Positions 24,801 to 34,289 of a DNA stretch of 64,000 bases are shown piece by piece. Positions within the stretch are counted from its first letter, which is position 1; each line of letters opens with the position of its first letter. The position numbers and the translations under genes are program-made. Origin of the DNA: Benincasa hispida (Eukaryota; Streptophyta; Magnoliopsida; Cucurbitales; Cucurbitaceae); NCBI RefSeq assembly GCF_009727055.1, contig NC_052350.1, positions 31,572,843-31,636,842 on the forward strand, in the 5' to 3' direction. The notes beneath the pieces were generated by a model, which saw only the letters and a list, made by a program, of their open reading frames with translations, was not told where the DNA came from and made no database searches.

Positions 24801-26917
24801 TTTTTTACTTCCTTAAGGAATAGAATCATAAAAATAAAAAATAAAATTAATTAATTAAAAAAATTGAGATGAAGTGGTCGTGTGATAAGTGACTCATTAG
24901 TCTATGATTCATGGAGATGAAAAGCTCGAGGATAGATACTAATTGTGTCAACAGATGATAAATTGGTTTGTAGGAGTTGTGGAAAGTCGATCAATTTGCT
25001 CCATATTGAAGACACTTGAGCATCTACAAATATAAGTAAGATAAGTCTATTTGGAGTTAAAGATAGGTTGGGTGGTTTAGTGTTACATAAATTGGAAGAT
25101 CAGGAGGATTACTTGTTATTTGGGATGAAAGTAAGATGAAGGTATTGGAGTACAATTAAGGTAAAGGTATTGGAGTACAATTAAGGTAAAGGTATTGGAG
25201 TACAACTAAAGCGTCTGTGAGTTTAACTCTTACTATTCATTTATTGAACCCTGCCAACAACCAAACCAAACCTTGTCCCAAGATCTCTTCAAATCCTAGA
25301 ATATTCTATGGTTCTTCTCAGTTCTCATAAACAAATTGAAGTTAATTATCTCTTCAGAAAGTACCAAAATGTTTGGTGTCCACCGGATATCTTTACAAGC
25401 GTTAGATGTTTTGCAAATCAACTTTTGATTAAGCATAATGAACATACACTTCCCAACTTTTGGGCAACGTGTATGTTCACTATGTATTTGTTATAGTGCT
25501 AAATATTAGTATTATTATATTATTGTTAACATTTTTGTCATATTATCCTTTGCTGTTTTTTTATTTACCCTCTCCTACTTAGGTTGCCCTTGTATACATG
25601 TATATATATATTTCTTCTGTGAATGAAATAATGGAATTTTGATTCTCTTAAACCTTAGCTTTTAAGATTAAATGTCTTGAATTGATTAGTGTTTTTCCCT
25701 TTATTAAAAATTTGTAAGGGAGAGTTCAATTAAATGCCTGTTTGTGATATTAAGCACTGTCATGATAATGTAATAGTCTTCAACTTAGGGAGCCGACTTT
25801 TGGATACATTCCATTGACAAAATATTAAGAGACCGAATAGTGATTGTTGCCCATGATTATAATTTTCTATTTAGTGGTTAAACATTTGAATCTTGTTATT
25901 GATCTCTTGGTGACTATGAAATATGGATGAACTAAAAGTTTCTCTTCTTCCTCCAAAAACCAGAGAGAATTAGACATCACACATTTCATGCAGACAGCAC
26001 CTTGGTTAGGGATAATTCCAGGTGCTGATGGGCAAATATTGCATTCTCAAGATGGAGATAGCCCTATTGTAAGCCTATTCAAGTCAGCAACAAGTGCGAT
26101 TGTTTCAAATCCTGGAAACCCTAATGGAATGTCATACTATACCATGTCAAAACAGGCTGAAGCAGCAGGTTTTCTACTATATCACACCCTAACAATCTCT
26201 TTACTGTTCATTTGACAATTTCTACTATTTCACCCAGGTTGCATGATTCCGGTTTTGCTAACCGAGAATATTTTACTGTTTTAACTTTAAGTCATGTTAT
26301 CATACAAGTCTAGATTTCCGTCATGTGTACATGTGACAATGTGCTACCAGAAAATTAAAACTGGTGACTGCTTCTGGCTATTATAACTGGAAGCAATTTT
26401 GGGATGGTGGAGGTGCTTTTCCATCCTCCCCTTTGTGATAATATCCTATGGTGTTGTGCTTTATTGTTAGGTTTAATACGCACCTTTGGGCTTCTGGACT
26501 AAGAATTTTTAAATAATCCTTTAGGCCTGGTCCTTTTGGATTGGACACCTCTTTTACTATATTAGTCTGACAATGTTTTTTATTTAAAAAATATTTTAGT
26601 TTTTTTTCAAACTAAAAAATGTTTATTTTTTCTTTTTCTTTTTCTTTTTCTTTTTTCTTTTTCCTTTCTCCCTCCTTCCATCCATGGCTGTTGTCACCCC
26701 ATCTTTTTCTTTCTTCTCTTTTCCTTTTCTATTCTTCTTTCCTCTTCTTCCTTTATTCTTCTTTCTTTTTCTCCACCTCTACTCTTTCCTTTTCCTTCTC
26801 CTCTCTCCCTCACCATGCTAACTTTCTAGACTTATTTGGGAATACTTTTCATAACTAATTTCTTCTAAATTGTTTGGGATAAAATTTGAAAACTCGATAT
26901 CAAAGAGTGTTTAGTAC

Positions 26918-26957
<40 letters not shown>

Positions 26958-29900
26958 AAGAAAGAAAGAAAGAAAGAAAGAAAAATAAACCTTGCCATAT
27001 AAAAGTAATAAAACAGAATTTTAAAATAGGAAAAGAAAACAAATCGAAATACATAAAAATTTAAATTATTTTTATTTTAAAATAATAAATCAATAAACTA
27101 AAGGGGTGGAGCCTAAAAATAAAAAACAAAACATAATCATGGAAAGGAGATCCAATTTTTGTTTGTTTTTATGCTTCACCCCTGTATTTTATTTATTAAT
27201 TATTTTAAAACAAAATAATTTTATATGATCGAAGATATGAGATAGTTGAAAAATTAACTTCCCAGGGAACTCACTCAAAAAAGTTGAAGCACACACCTCC
27301 CAAATTTTCACCCCTAGGCTGGGAACTAAAGAACTGACAGTTGCTTATTTATGCAGAATAAGGTGACATCTCTGTGGTATGATTTGTGTCTTCTAACACT
27401 TATTCAAAATACACCACTATGAGTGTAATAGATTTGTGAAATAAATCTTCTAAACCTTGGAAGACAAGATGAATTAGCTTTTGAAGGACTTCTAACAGTG
27501 CCTTTTGACACAATGAAAGTGTCCTAGTTGGCAAAGTGTCAAATCTTAAAGGGAATGTGCGACAACCACTTGACTATGGGAGGAGTAACATAGCACTGCT
27601 TCTCATAGAGAGTTAACATCACATTTCATCATTGTGGTCCTGAAAGGAGAAAGGTTCAAGATTATCTCCAAAGGGAAGGTTTAAGTAGGCCATTGGCAGA
27701 ATCCTCACAACCTATCAACTGAACTCATCTCGCAAGCTGATGGGGTGCACAATTGATAGTGACAACTTAGTACTAGGACAAAAAAATGGACTCAAATTGC
27801 TGTTGGATCTATTAAGATTAGTGATTAACAAATGACTCCTTCTCCCAAAGCAAAAGAAAATGATGTTCCTCATCATGTAACTAATGTTTTTGAGTGCCTC
27901 TCCTCTTAGCGTGCAGATAGCTCGTCACAATGAGCCTTGTGTCACAATCGCTCTTTCGGAAGCTTCTCTTAGCGATTGTGCTGCACTTGTTCCCGCTCAC
28001 GAACAAGTCAGCCAACTCGAATACGGACTGCCGATGGCACACCGAGTGCCTCTCGCAACCTCCACCCCCGATTTAGGGAAAACGGTTTTAGAAAGCGGGT
28101 TTAGAGAAAAGGTTTTCGTAAGAAGTTTTGTGAGTGTGAATAAAGAAAGAAAGATTGTAGTAGACTAGAAAGCAATAAGCAACAACAACAGCTTTATAGA
28201 GTACTACTCCGGGTATGAGGAAGTGATGGTTAGTCTTATCCCCGTCTCTTATACACATCTAGATGTGTATAAGAGACAGGTGTAATAGATTTGTGAAATA
28301 AATCTTCTAAACCTTGGAAGACAAGATGAATTAGCTTTTGAAGGACTTCTAACAGTGCCTTTTGACACAATGAAAGTGTCCTAGTTGGCAAAGTGTCAAA
28401 TCTTAAAGGGAATGTGCGACAACCACTTGACTATGGGAGGAGTAACATAGCACTGCTTCTCATAGAGAGTTAACATCACATTTCATCATTGTGGTCCTGA
28501 AAGGAGAAAGGTTCAAGATTATCTCCAAAGGGAAGGTTTAAGTAGGCCATTGGCAGAATCCTCACAACCTATCAACTGAACTCATCTCGCAAGCTGATGG
28601 GGTGCACAATTGATAGTGACAACTTAGTACTAGGACAAAAAAATGGACTCAAATTGCTGTTGGATCTATTAAGATTAGTGATTAACAAATGACTCCTTCT
28701 CCCAAAGCAAAAGAAAATGATGTTCCTCATCATGTAACTAATGTTTTTGAGTGCCTCTCCTCTTAGCGTGCAGATAGCTCGTCACAATGAGCCTTGTGTC
28801 ACAATCGCTCTTTCGGAAGCTTCTCTTAGCGATTGTGCGGCACTTGTTCCCGCTCACGAACAAGTCAGCCAACTCGAATACGGACTGCCGATGGCACACC
28901 GAGTGCCTCTCGCAACCTCCACCCCCGATTTAGGGAAAACGGTTTTAGAAAGCGGGTTTAGAGAAAAGGTTTTCGTAAGAAGTTTTGTGAATGTGAATAA
29001 AGAAAGAAAGATTGTAGTAGACTAGAAAGCAATAAGCAACAACAACAGCTTTATAGAGTACTACTCCGGGTATGAGGAAGTGATGGTTAGTCTTATCCCC
29101 ATATAGTGCATTCTGAACAAAAAGCCAACTGGCGCCCCTGTATATGCAAAAGGGCGAGTGGTCACTTACAATGAAAATGTAAAGAAAGCAAGCTAACTAA
29201 GCTAATACAATACAAGATATGAAAGTATGCTAGAAGGGGGTTGGATCGGGCATGCGGCCATGGGCAACAGGCCCTGGACAAGCATGACCGTTACACCTTG
29301 CATCTAAAAACTTGAAATTATATTTTTTTAAAAAAAATAGAAAATAAAAAGCACTCAAACACAAGAATTCTTTAACCATTGTTGTTCTTTCTGATGGAAA
29401 GTGTATATATTCAAGAATTCAAGACAAAAGATAAACAACAGAGCTGCAAAGAAAAAGGTTTTTTTTTTTTTTTTTTTTTGCTGTTTTCACCTTTAGCAAC
29501 CGAAAATATGATATAAATTCATTTTTAAAATAAATAATTGGCATTTTACACATGAACTGGGCCATAATAGTGTTGACTGCTCCAGGTACCTCTAAAGAAT
29601 GGAAAACTTTAAACGAGCCTTGTCAATCTTTTTTCATGCTAGAAAATTATCAATGTATCTGCTCCAGGCACAATTTTAGCAGTTATATTTAATAGCCAAC
29701 TTTTTACATCCACTTTTCTTTTTGCACCCTCCCTGTTTTAGTTATATTCTCCTTCCCTTTTTTCCTCACCTTGTTTCCTCTCCTTCCTGTTTTAGTTATA
29801 TTCAATCTTTCTGTTTTTGCAGATCTTCTGTACAAATCTAACTTGAATACTGGAAGTGTTCTAGAATATGCACTTGCCTTTACAAGTGCTGCTCTGGATA

Positions 29901-32614
29901 AATACTGTAGCAAATGGAGTGCTGCTCCCAAGACTGGATTCATTGACATCACTACTTCAAAAGATTTCTATAGGATATATAGTGGACTTCAAATAGTGAG
30001 CCTCACTACCCTTTTTATCCGTTGTTTTGATTTGTCTTTTCTATTGAAAGTGTTGTTTCTTAAAAATAAACAATAAATAAATAACTGCATTATGATTATT
30101 GTTTATCTTCTTTCAATCATTTTCACCTAAGGGTATATGTTCTAAATTGATTATTAATTTTTTATCCATGGTTGGTTTGTGATGCAGCATCAAGACAGAA
30201 GCTTAGACTCTAATCAGATTAGATCATGTTTTTAAAATTTGATTGTTGCTTTAATTTCACTGTCGTTATTTTATGTAATTCTCCTCTTTAATTAAATGGA
30301 ATTGATGTTACCCAAGTGGTTAATGTGTATGATTTAGTTCATTTTCTATAGAGAGCTTGAAATTTATTTCATGTACAATATACAGTTACTAACGGAATTT
30401 AATTTCATTACCTTCTATATACCAGAATGATATTAAAATTGAAGCTGGTTGTTAGTTACCTGACTACATGAGGCTTTTAGTTCATCCGTGGTTTACTCAA
30501 CTTCATAAAATGAATTGTTTGTTTCGTTAGGGTTTGTTAGATGATATAATAAAATTTACCTTTACCTATTAGCTTAAGCTTTTGGATTAATCAGTGATTT
30601 AAGATGGTATCAGAGCAGGTCGGTTTAGGAGGTCTTGTGTTCAAACCCCTTCAATGTTATTTCCTCCCCAATTAATATTTATTTCCATTTGTTGGGTCTT
30701 CTTCATATTTCAAACCCACAAGTGATGGAGAGTGTTAGATGATATAATTAAATTCACCCATTAGCTTAAGTTTTTAGGTCAATCGGTGATTTAAAAGAGT
30801 TCATATAGTAACATGTAACTAAAACAAATTATGAACTCACTAAGGATTTGGACTCGTGATATGGGGTATTAATTCATTGACCTAAATAAAATGTATCTTT
30901 CAAACAGAGAAACTGATAATAAAGCTGCTAAATAAAGTAAATTGTTATTTCAAATGGAATATGTGGAGATCAAGGATGTAGAATTCTAATCTTATAGCAT
31001 CATTTTCACATATAGCATGGAATCATTTAATGCATTTTTTAATGAAATTTCTATATCTTGTTTTGAGTTTGTCTTTTTGTAACTTATGATGAATGTGTGC
31101 TGTGAGCGTTTCTCTAAATAGTCCTAGTTATAATGTTGGTTTAGTTTTGATTTGATCTATTTAAACTTCTTGTTTTTTCATTTGAGTTGTATTTTGTATC
31201 CTTGTATTTGGAGCATTAGATGGTTAGATGGTTTGTGCTGCAAATAAATTAAAATTATCGATTTTCCCCATTTCTTGTAGTAATAAGTGAATCTAAGCTT
31301 ATGTAAAACCTCAATTTCTTTTTACAGTTAATTTTTTTTTAATATACAGTAAATGATCTAAATATTTCTTGCTGATATTATTTTGCTACGTATTCAAGGG
31401 TTACCTGGAAGAGTCTGCTCAAACACCTTCAAACAACCATGAACTGCTTGGTGATTCAGTAGCTTGGGGTGGTTGCACAATTGTCTACCTGCTCGGGCAA
31501 CAGCTACATTTTGAGCTGTTTGATTTTTCGTACCAACTCCTGAACATAGCTGAGGCAGAGGATGGAGCAATTGTGCAAGCTCATAAGAGTTCCCATTATA
31601 TGCAGGTTTGAAATTATAGTTTTTTTTTTTTTTTTTTTTTAAACAACAAAACTTTACATCGACAAGGGAGTGAATTTAAAGAAAATAAAAAGATTCGAAT
31701 GGAAAAATAAAAGCATGCCAACTGAGGCATAAATCTTTAATAGAACATCCACCCAAGAGTTTGGAGAGAGGCAGAGAGCACAAGCTGATGGAGAAATTCA
31801 ACTGCAGTCCACATACCTCAATTAAAGATGAAAACTTGGAAGGGATTGAGGTGGTGGTCTTAGCGACTAGGGATAATCTTTGAGGATCTTCAATCAATTG
31901 TTCTTGAGCATCAACCAAGAACAAAGTTTCAAAAGCATCAGCAGAAGAATTATCAACAAAAAGATCTTCAAGCTGTTTCCTCTAAAGATGCGTCAAGTTC
32001 CACACTGTACATACTAATTTTAGATTCACCATCAGATTCAATAATATTAAACAAGCAGTCAAGATCCTTGTTCTGATCAATGTTAATCTTGGTACCCACA
32101 TGTAGACTTCAAATGAGACCGTGACTGGATGCCTTGTTCATAATGTTTATGCAAACTCAATTAAAGCTAGTAAAGAAGATCCACTGTTTAGCCTTATCAA
32201 AGTTTAAATATCAAATCGAATCTCCTGGAGTTATACAAACACATACAAATTTGGTCCTCAACCAATATACTAAGAAATACGTACATGTTCGAAAAGTTAT
32301 GCATTTCAACTGCTGTTTAACTGTGATGATTGTATTTTTCATCATCTGTGGCATGTTTTCTCACGAGTTAGTTGCATTTTTTGGCTTCACGGACCTTGTT
32401 TTTCTATATGCAGGGATGGGAGTCGTTAATAGAAGCCATGAAGAAGGCGAGAAGATTGAACAACCATGTATTCTCAATGCTGAAGGCACGTTGTCCTCTT
32501 GAAGACAAGACTGCTTGTGCCATTAAGCAGAGTGGAGCTCCTCTTCATCGTATTAAATTTGAGAACACTGTCTCTGCTTTTGAGACACTGCCCCAGAAGG
32601 GTGCCGTCAGCTAA
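5307..32614 (+). CDS. PIR: PIR/PIROGI (CYFIP/Sra1-like), SCAR/WAVE complex subunit, C-terminal 718 aa
   Basis: Fifteen exons: 5307-5475, 5727-5803, 7072-7242, 19100-19176, 19255-19357, 19707-19826, 19923-20066, 20837-20986, 21221-21364, 21956-22043, 22383-22510, 25964-26168, 29823-29995, 31399-31605 and 32414-32614. All junctions are GT-AG and the lengths sum to 2,157 nt with every phase matching, ending in TAA. Landmarks match plant PIR by recall: [76 protein letters not shown] and the end RFKFENT-like segment to LPQKGAVS. In plants PIR joins NAP1, ABIL, BRICK1 and SCAR and relays ROP/Rac signals to ARP2/3 actin nucleation (trichome and pavement-cell shape). The family is about 1,280 aa, so over half is here. 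No stop or frameshift is seen. The third intron is 11.9 kb. Confidence 0.95.
6020..6220 (+). mobile_element. LINE reverse transcriptase fragment in a PIR intron
   Basis: One frame reads [20 protein letters not shown] followed by [11 protein letters not shown] and an ATVYGCKV block. This is the region just after the RT catalytic motif in plant L1 elements (F-E-x-x-S-G-L-K-I-N-x-x-K-S). It is a short orphan fragment, with no tail identified. Confidence 0.75.
6521..6544 (+). repeat. Poly(A) tract
   Basis: A run of about 22 A in the PIR intron. It may be the tail of an eroded LINE, but nothing directly upstream is recognisable as one. Confidence 0.8.
7548..7576 (+). repeat. (TTC)n microsatellite beside a LINE tail
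   Basis: About nine TTC/CTT units lie directly outside the T-rich start of the minus-strand LINE end that follows. Simple repeats often grow from retrotransposon tails. Confidence 0.85.
7577..7880 (-). mobile_element. LINE 3' end fragment
   Basis: On the minus strand it ends in CATTATATCAATGAAAAG plus an A-rich tail (T-rich at 7577-7608 on the plus strand). It contains the conserved block at 7665-7720 (TGTCAACTAGTTGAGATGCC on the minus strand) that is also found at two full LINE ends in this window. Only the 3' untranslated part remains. Confidence 0.72.
7901..8137 (-). repeat. 3' LTR of copy A (about 237 bp)
   Basis: Plus-strand TGATGTAGCC...TACATGA is the reverse of an LTR that starts TGATGTAATA and ends GGCTACATCA in the other copies. 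It contains a TATA-like CTCTATAAATAGAG on the minus strand. The inner end has one substitution in the terminal inverted repeat. Confidence 0.75.
8171..8420 (-). mobile_element. LINE 3' end inserted in the LTR element
   Basis: Directly after CTCGTCCTCGAG comes a T tract, then on the minus strand a LINE tail (ATTATCTTAATGAAGTGG before the A tract) and the conserved LINE 3' block at 8291-8344. It splits copy A just inside its 3' LTR and is therefore younger than that element. The inner border is not sharp. Confidence 0.68.
8421..10218 (-). pseudogene. Internal gag-like region of copy A
   Basis: Minus-strand open fragments of 65-107 codons (10029-9706, 9373-9176, 8993-8691) are separated by stops and frame changes. 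They are charged and Glu/Lys/Ser-rich. The segment [16 protein letters not shown] resembles [17 protein letters not shown] of copy B. I know of no family assignment. By position it would be gag or a stuffer in a non-autonomous element. Confidence 0.5.
10276..11711 (+). mobile_element. Small gypsy-like LTR element, copy B, opposite orientation
   Basis: A plus-strand internal region with an acidic coiled-coil-like frame (10479-10976, about 165 codons) is followed by CTCGAGGACGAG at 11467-11478, a purine-rich tract and the 3' LTR (11500-11711). The 5' LTR is missing. Copy B starts abruptly at 10275/10276, where the LTR of copy A is cut after 57 bp, so the two copies are joined head to head. Confidence 0.7.
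11500..11711 (+). repeat. 3' LTR of copy B (about 212 bp)
   Basis: It starts TGATGTAATAGG and ends AGGCTACATTA (TACATCA in the sister copies). It is recognisably the reverse complement of 7901-8137, including the run CTTGGTTAATCCTTGATT. A purine-rich polypurine-like tract lies directly upstream. Confidence 0.75.
11712..12124 (+). other. Intronic stretch without recognisable features
   Basis: AT-rich sequence between the gypsy-like copy and the LINE target site. No open frame or repeat is recognised. Confidence 0.5.
12125..12141 (+). repeat. Left target-site duplication of the long LINE
   Basis: AAACTCCAATAGTATGT here matches AAACTTCAATAGTATTT at 18932-18948, directly after the LINE's A tail, at 15 of 17 positions. 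This is the length expected for L1-type insertion. Confidence 0.8.
12300..14690 (+). pseudogene. LINE ORF1 (DUF4283-type RNA-binding protein), broken
   Basis: Frames change several times. Landmarks are [16 protein letters not shown] (12440-12490), a [10 protein letters not shown] segment (12565-12600), then [20 protein letters not shown] (13240-13300) and [20 protein letters not shown] (13415-13480). These are typical of the DUF4283 part of plant LINE ORF1, a nucleic-acid-binding chaperone-like protein. The longest open piece is 13355-13789. The acidic C-terminal part fades out near 14690. Confidence 0.75.
14691..15296 (+). other. LINE interior lacking a recognisable endonuclease N-terminus
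   Basis: Between ORF1 and the first recognised ORF2 piece lie 600 bp rich in T and C. I see none of the expected N-terminal endonuclease motifs of L1 elements. Either this part was replaced or it has decayed beyond recognition. Confidence 0.45.
15297..18423 (+). pseudogene. LINE ORF2 (endonuclease C-term, reverse transcriptase, zf-RVT), broken
   Basis: In order: an endonuclease tail with SDHYPI (about 15517), then RT (15827-16963) with [83 protein letters not shown] and the catalytic [11 protein letters not shown] (about 16885). The thumb follows ([38 protein letters not shown]), then zf-RVT near 18040-18130. The stop after FDRVD is TGA where a Trp codon is expected. Further stops and frame changes occur at 16961, 17276, 17490 and 17966. 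Confidence 0.9.
18863..18934 (+). repeat. Compound A/T tail of the long LINE
   Basis: About 30 A, then a short T run and CCTTTT, then about 25 A, ending at the right target-site duplication. The two-part tail may reflect a secondary event such as a second poly(A) addition. Confidence 0.85.
18932..18948 (+). repeat. Right target-site duplication of the long LINE
   Basis: AAACTTCAATAGTATTT, partner of 12125-12141. The first A residues overlap the A tail, so the exact border is uncertain by a few bases. Confidence 0.8.
22985..23545 (-). mobile_element. LINE 3' fragment with zf-RVT end
   Basis: The minus-strand frame 23537-23283 reads [31 protein letters not shown]. This is the C-terminal zinc-binding domain of plant LINE ORF2 (C-P/S-L-C-x-x-x-x-E-x-x-x-H-L-F-x-x-C). 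A T tract at 22993-23002 marks the tail. It sits in the PIR intron between the exons ending at 22510 and starting at 25964. Confidence 0.82.
24737..24807 (+). repeat. Imperfect tandem duplication (about 36 bp, two copies)
   Basis: GAGAAACTACCATTTGCAGT is followed by TCTAATTTCTTTTTGTA, and the unit then repeats with ACTACTATT. It is a simple local duplication. Confidence 0.75.
25141..25213 (+). repeat. Three tandem 25-bp units
   Basis: The unit begins GGTATTGGAGTACAATTAAG and ends GTAAA. It occurs at 25141, 25166 and 25191, the third ending in ACTAAAG. There are no spacers, so this is a minisatellite and not a CRISPR array. Confidence 0.9.
26619..26985 (+). repeat. Pyrimidine tract, poly(A) and (GAAA)n
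   Basis: 26619-26815 is almost pure CT on the plus strand, starting with (TTTTTC)n. 26919-26955 is poly(A) followed by (GAAA)n to about 26981. The open frame over the CT tract is low complexity and not a gene. Confidence 0.85.
27423..28243 (+). repeat. 821-bp direct repeat, first copy
   Basis: Offset by exactly 857 bp, the whole stretch recurs at 28280-29100. I see only two differences: T/G at 27982/28839 and G/A at 28134/28991. A 36-38 bp paired Tn5 mosaic-end sequence separates the copies. The right-hand part (from about 27890) is richer in GC than its surroundings and could derive from an organelle, but I cannot confirm that. Confidence 0.96.
28242..28279 (+). other. Paired Tn5 mosaic ends (Nextera mate-pair junction adapter), assembly artefact
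   Basis: 28261-28279 is a perfect 19-base Tn5 mosaic end (AGATGTGTATAAGAGACAG). 28242-28260 is its reverse complement with one mismatch (C for T at 28243). Back to back they form the junction sequence produced when a tagmented fragment is circularised. This is synthetic sequence, not plant DNA. Confidence 0.95.
28280..29100 (+). repeat. 821-bp direct repeat, second copy, probably false duplication
   Basis: It starts exactly at the adapter edge and ends where unique sequence (from 29101) resumes. The fragment start follows its own end through the adapter, which is what a read around a circularised molecule gives. The true locus probably holds one copy. Confidence 0.9.
29101..29822 (+). other. 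PIR intron end, no gene
   Basis: It includes a relatively GC-rich piece (29120-29300, e.g. CATGCGGCCATGGGCAACAG) unlike the intron around it, and a T tract at 29459-29480. It ends in the T-rich tract and TTTTTGCAG acceptor of the next PIR exon. Confidence 0.5.
30535..30794 (+). mobile_element. TRIM (terminal-repeat retrotransposon in miniature), about 260 bp
   Basis: Short LTRs of about 68 and 62 bp, both starting TGTTAGATGATATAAT and ending GTGATTTAA (30535-30602 and 30733-30794), flank 130 bp of non-coding sequence. A primer-binding site TGGTATCAGAGC (30605-30616) follows the first LTR, and a purine-rich GTGATGGAGAG precedes the second. It lies in the PIR intron between exons ending at 29995 and starting at 31399. 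No clear 5-bp target duplication is seen. Confidence 0.83.
31617..31985 (-). mobile_element. LINE 3' fragment in the last PIR intron
   Basis: A T tract (31621-31640) is followed by a minus-strand frame ending [20 protein letters not shown], the C-terminus typical of the plant LINEs here (compare FSIQDLSLNWRAIIFPDF at 56790-56850). It starts about 15 bp inside the splice donor of the previous exon. That donor remains intact. Confidence 0.8.
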
Positions 32615-32770
32615 TTCCAATATGCTTCCTCTGTAGGAGAAACTTCAACTCTTTTTTTTTTTTTTTTTTTTTTTTGGCTCTAGAACATTACCTACTTTGA
32701 TATTGATGCTAATTGTTTCACATTTGTGATAGTAGTAGCTGTATTATCAATGAGAATGATGGTGAGCCAT
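32615..32770 (+). other. PIR 3' untranslated region (estimate)
   Basis: It follows the TAA stop and includes a T tract at 32652-32676. No canonical AATAAA is obvious. An A/T-rich TATTATCAATGAGAATG near 32745 may serve as the processing region. The end is a guess. Confidence 0.4.
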
Positions 32771-33540
32771 AGCTAATTCTGATGTTTTAAAACCATTTCT
32801 TTCGCTTTCTTTTATACATGTTACGGGGGTGTTTGTAAGTTGATTGTTTTTCATGCATGATGTTTTCTTGAGTTGCCACTGAAAACAATGGGCTATTTTC
32901 ACACTGATTACTTTGATCAACTCTAATGCCACTTCATTCTGTTCTATTAAAAGTCAAGTCCCAAATAATCCCCACTTGTTTGCCACATAATTTGAGGCAA
33001 GATTATCACCACCCTTCATATACTCAACCCTCCACCTACAAAAATCAGCCTTCTCGTATGGTCATGGATTTGTTCTGTTTGGTATTGGTTGTTTTCGATC
33101 TTATTGCAACGTGAAGAGCTTAAATGTCATGCAACAGTTCATCAACACAATTAGCATCAAAATTAAGTCGGTGATCTTAGAGGCATTTGCAAATGTGACA
33201 GACTAAAGTGCTTGTTTTGTAATTTCATGGACCAAATAGAGATGAACTGCAAACTTTTGGAACCAAAAGTGCATTTAGCCATAAACAACACATTTAAATA
33301 ATTAATAGATGCAGTTTCTTAGATATTATCTAAAATAATCTATCAAATCCTTGACAATATCTTGTGCCATAAAGTAAAACCTCACTTCAAAACTATCATT
33401 TAATCTTTCTTAAAACATTAGGAAAAAGCAAAATTGGGTACAAAAATGTTCAATAAAAATTCTCCTATCAAGTTTTGGAATTCTTCTCTTTTGAACAATT
33501 GTAGAAAAATATAAATCCTTGCAAACTTTAATATAAGATT
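32771..33540 (+). other. Intergenic sequence without recognisable features
   Basis: AT-rich sequence downstream of PIR. No gene, RNA or repeat is recognised. Confidence 0.5.
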
Positions 33541-33591
33541 TTTAAGATGTGTTTGGATTAACTTTCTAAATGTCCAAATAAATGTTTATAA

Positions 33592-33631
<40 letters not shown>

Positions 33632-33673
33632 GTTTTATAAATCTTTAGAAAGTCAATCCAAACGGGTTTTTAG
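33541..33673 (+). mobile_element. Candidate MITE with about 30-bp imperfect terminal inverted repeats
   Basis: TGTGTTTGGATTAACTTTCT at the left is mirrored at the right by AGAAAGTCAATCCAAACGGG. The interior is a 34-bp poly(A) tract plus a few dozen bases. The structure fits a small non-autonomous DNA transposon. The family and target duplication are not determined. Confidence 0.6.
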
Positions 33674-33789
33674 ATAACCATTGCTTCCAAACCAGAATCT
33701 TTCAATTAAACAAAGCTTCAAAGCTAAATATTTCAATTGAACAAAGTTTCCATTTAACCAAAACTTGAATGCTTCAATTTTTTTTTCCC

Positions 33790-34287
33790 AATAAAGTTGA
33801 TCTCTAATTGTTTATATAAGCTAGTTAGGGGATTTATGAACCTACAAATTATAATCTTAAATGATCCAAACTAATTCATTAAGCTAGTTTAATCAATTTT
33901 TATTCATTTAGTATAGGTCACTCCACTATAGACCTAGAATTGCACTCTTGCATTATAGGATATGTTGTGTCCATGGAGATAATCATTAAAAGCAAGTTGA
34001 TCCTTTCACAACTTGTTCTTAATTACAATTTGGTCAAATATTTGTTATACTCGTGTAATTACCTCTTACACCTTTAATATCATTGATTCTGTAATGAATA
34101 ATATATTTATGATTCAATTATAAACCAAGCCTCTCTCAACTCTATGACAGGATGGGGCCCCTTTGTTTAAGTCATGAAATCAATACTCAAAGGAACTATC
34201 TACTTACCATATATGAAGAAGTGAATTTCATCTGAGTTATTTTTACTCATACAACCCAAAGTTTTCTTTATTAAAAAAAAATAATAT
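33790..34287 (+). mobile_element. Decayed piece of the large LTR family
   Basis: The order of short blocks (GGTCACTCCACTATAGACC, TTGCACTC, TATGTTGTGTCCA, ACAATTTGGTCAA, then CTCAAAGGAACTATCTACTTACC) follows the better-preserved copies at 36730-37130, 38950-39300 and 43890-44200. It is much more diverged than they are, hence older. Confidence 0.6.
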
Positions 34288-34289
34288 GT

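Larger units (their letters stand above)
23546..25963 (+). other. Long PIR intron part, mostly unrecognised
   Basis: No gene is seen. It holds small repeats: a 30-bp direct repeat (GCAGCC-CAAGTTTCAAGTTGGT) near 24245 and 24380, a tandem pair at 24737-24807, and a 25-bp repeat at 25141. A LINE-like end motif (CATTATATCAATGAAAAG) stands at 24636 without a clear A tail. Confidence 0.5.

Noticed and set aside
25141..25213. Short direct repeats resembling a CRISPR array
   Set aside because: The units are contiguous without unique spacers, and the locus is a plant intron.
26619..26858. 79-codon open frame
   Set aside because: It is a product of a CT-rich low-complexity tract.
28242..28279. A natural inverted-repeat transposon end
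   Set aside because: The 19-mer is exactly the engineered Tn5 mosaic end and its mirror, with no transposon around it. Library adapter is the simpler explanation.
27884..29025. Two 94-codon frames as a duplicated gene pair
   Set aside because: They lie in the adapter-joined artefactual duplication, inside a PIR intron. The frame has no recognised domain.
30605..30616. TGGTATCAGAGC (also at 2308 and 34748) as part of a tRNA-Met gene
   Set aside because: Only the primer-binding complement of the tRNA 3' end is present, directly after LTRs. No cloverleaf could be formed.
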